Shown in pieces: positions 11,944 to 12,455 of a DNA stretch of 12,455 nucleotides; within the stretch, counting starts at the first letter, position 1, and every line of letters starts with the position of its first letter. Under the pieces are notes generated by a model. It was not told where the DNA came from, made no database searches, and saw only the letters and a program-made list of their open reading frames with translations. Position numbers and translations under genes: made by a program. This DNA is from HGM13006 sp963649625 (GTDB lineage: Bacteria; Bacillota; Clostridia; Oscillospirales; Oscillospiraceae): positions 1 through 12,455 of the forward strand of contig CAVJIP010000132.1 in NCBI GenBank assembly GCA_963649625.1, given 5' to 3'.

Positions 11944-11949
11944 ATTATA
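11944..11949 (-). promoter_or_regulatory. -10 box of the patatin-like gene
   Basis: A perfect TATAAT on the minus strand lies 32 bases before the start codon. At 16-18 base spacing the -35 region (around CATCCG) does not match TTGACA, so the promoter is weak or needs an activator. Confidence 0.4.
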
Positions 11950-11995
11950 CTACCAAAATTCCCAAACGGATGAAAAATATTTTTGAATTTTTCAG

Positions 11996-12025
11996 GTATA
12001 TTCTTCCAAACCTCCGGGGACAATA
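11996..12025 (+). promoter_or_regulatory. Sigma-F-type forespore promoter of spoIIQ
   Basis: GTATA (11996-12000), a 15-base spacer and GGGGACAATA (12016-12025). This fits the sigma-F consensus (GYWTA, about 15-16 bases, GGNRANAHTR) at every defined position. In Bacillus and Clostridioides spoIIQ is made in the forespore under sigma-F, so the assignment agrees with the gene downstream. The transcript would start close to the ribosome site, giving a very short leader. The -10 type also overlaps sigma-G specificity. Confidence 0.7.
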
Positions 12026-12044
12026 GCCTCGGAGGTGCAAAAGC

Positions 12045-12455
12045 ATGAAACAAGAAAATTCCAAAAAACGCTTTGCAGGCCGGGGCTACTACATAGCCCT
12101 GATCGCCTGCATTGCAGCAGTCGGTATTTCAGGCTATGTATTCGTCAAAACAGCCCGGGATTCTGCGGTGGAAACCGTAGCCCAGGTGTCCCCCATGTCC
12201 AGCCCCAGGGCGGAAAATCGGGCTGCCCCCGCCTCTCCGGAGGCCTCGGAGGCCTCGTCCCAACAGGAGACCATGGGTCGGGAGGCCATCTGCTGGCCGG
12301 TAAAGGGAGAGATTCTCTCCGCCTTTAGCCGGGACACCCTCACCTACAGCCAGACCATGGGAGACTGGCGCACCCATGAGGGGCTGGACATTGCCGCCCC
12401 GGCAGGCTCCTCCGTTTCCGTCACCCAGGACGGCACCGTCACCGCCGTCTATGAG
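12045..12455 (+). CDS. spoIIQ: SpoIIQ, M23-family sporulation protein (5' part, runs off the window)
   Basis: The first 137 residues are present; the window ends in the peptidase domain. A short basic N-terminus is followed by one transmembrane helix (about 15-34) and a Ser/Pro/Ala/Glu linker (40-80). The M23 domain then begins with WPVKGEILSAFSRDTLTYSQ, TMGDWRTHEGLDIAAPAG and VTQDGTVTAVYE. The Y-S-x-T-x-x-D-W-R-T-H-x-G-x-D-I-A block is diagnostic for SpoIIQ, which sits in the forespore membrane, binds SpoIIIAH of the mother cell and forms the feeding-tube channel during engulfment. The first zinc ligands His111 and Asp115 (HxxxD) are present, as in clostridial SpoIIQ; B. subtilis SpoIIQ is known to lack the His. 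The protein may therefore be an active peptidase, but the second HxH motif is outside the window. ATG 12045 has GGAGG nine bases upstream. Confidence 0.9.
   Translation, partial: MKQENSKKRFAGRGYYIALIACIAAVGISGYVFVKTARDSAVETVAQVSPMSSPRAENRAAPASPEASEASSQQETMGREAICWPVKGEILSAFSRDTLTYSQTMGDWRTHEGLDIAAPAGSSVSVTQDGTVTAVYE

Overview
The window looks like chromosome of an endospore-forming, GC-rich clostridial anaerobe, most likely an Oscillospiraceae-type gut bacterium. This is inferred from four things: a spoIIQ-type sporulation gene, several lipoprotein signal peptides of the clostridial type, consensus sigma-A promoters with purine-rich ribosome sites, and strongly GC-rich codon choice. Species cannot be told from the sequence.

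Positions 1 to about 1965 are a mosaic of broken mobile DNA. Two outward-facing IS256-like terminal inverted repeats (145-171 and 1686-1712) bracket a short slice of an integrative conjugative element. From left to right the slice holds an antisense scrap of tyrosine integrase, the 3' end of a VirB6/TrbL-like channel gene, an intact SpoVG-like gene, an intact MT-A70 adenine methyltransferase gene, and the first 14 codons of a prgI gene that stops exactly where the insertion-sequence end begins. To its right are minus-strand scraps of what look like a phage-type DNA polymerase and a small helix-turn-helix (excisionase-like) gene. Two perfect hairpins of unknown role lie in the first 110 bases.

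Positions 2018 to 7905 are ordinary-looking chromosome. A minus-strand parallel beta-helix protein with a Gly-Gly-Pro tract is divergent from a ROK-family sugar kinase. The kinase converges, with no spacer, on a lipoprotein polysaccharide deacetylase. The deacetylase is divergent from an NCS2/SulP-like permease, which is followed by a small one-helix membrane protein with its own promoter and terminator.

Positions 8125 to 12455 carry a large lipoprotein solute-binding protein without ABC permease genes beside it, an RpiR/MurR-type regulator, a palindromic intergenic repeat, a minus-strand patatin-like phospholipase with a strong terminator, and the 5' part of spoIIQ behind a near-perfect sigma-F-type promoter. 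The sugar-related genes (binding protein, RpiR regulator, ROK kinase) suggest carbohydrate uptake and sensing, but no complete pathway is present. Nearly every gene in the right three quarters has its own recognisable promoter, so most are probably transcribed singly.
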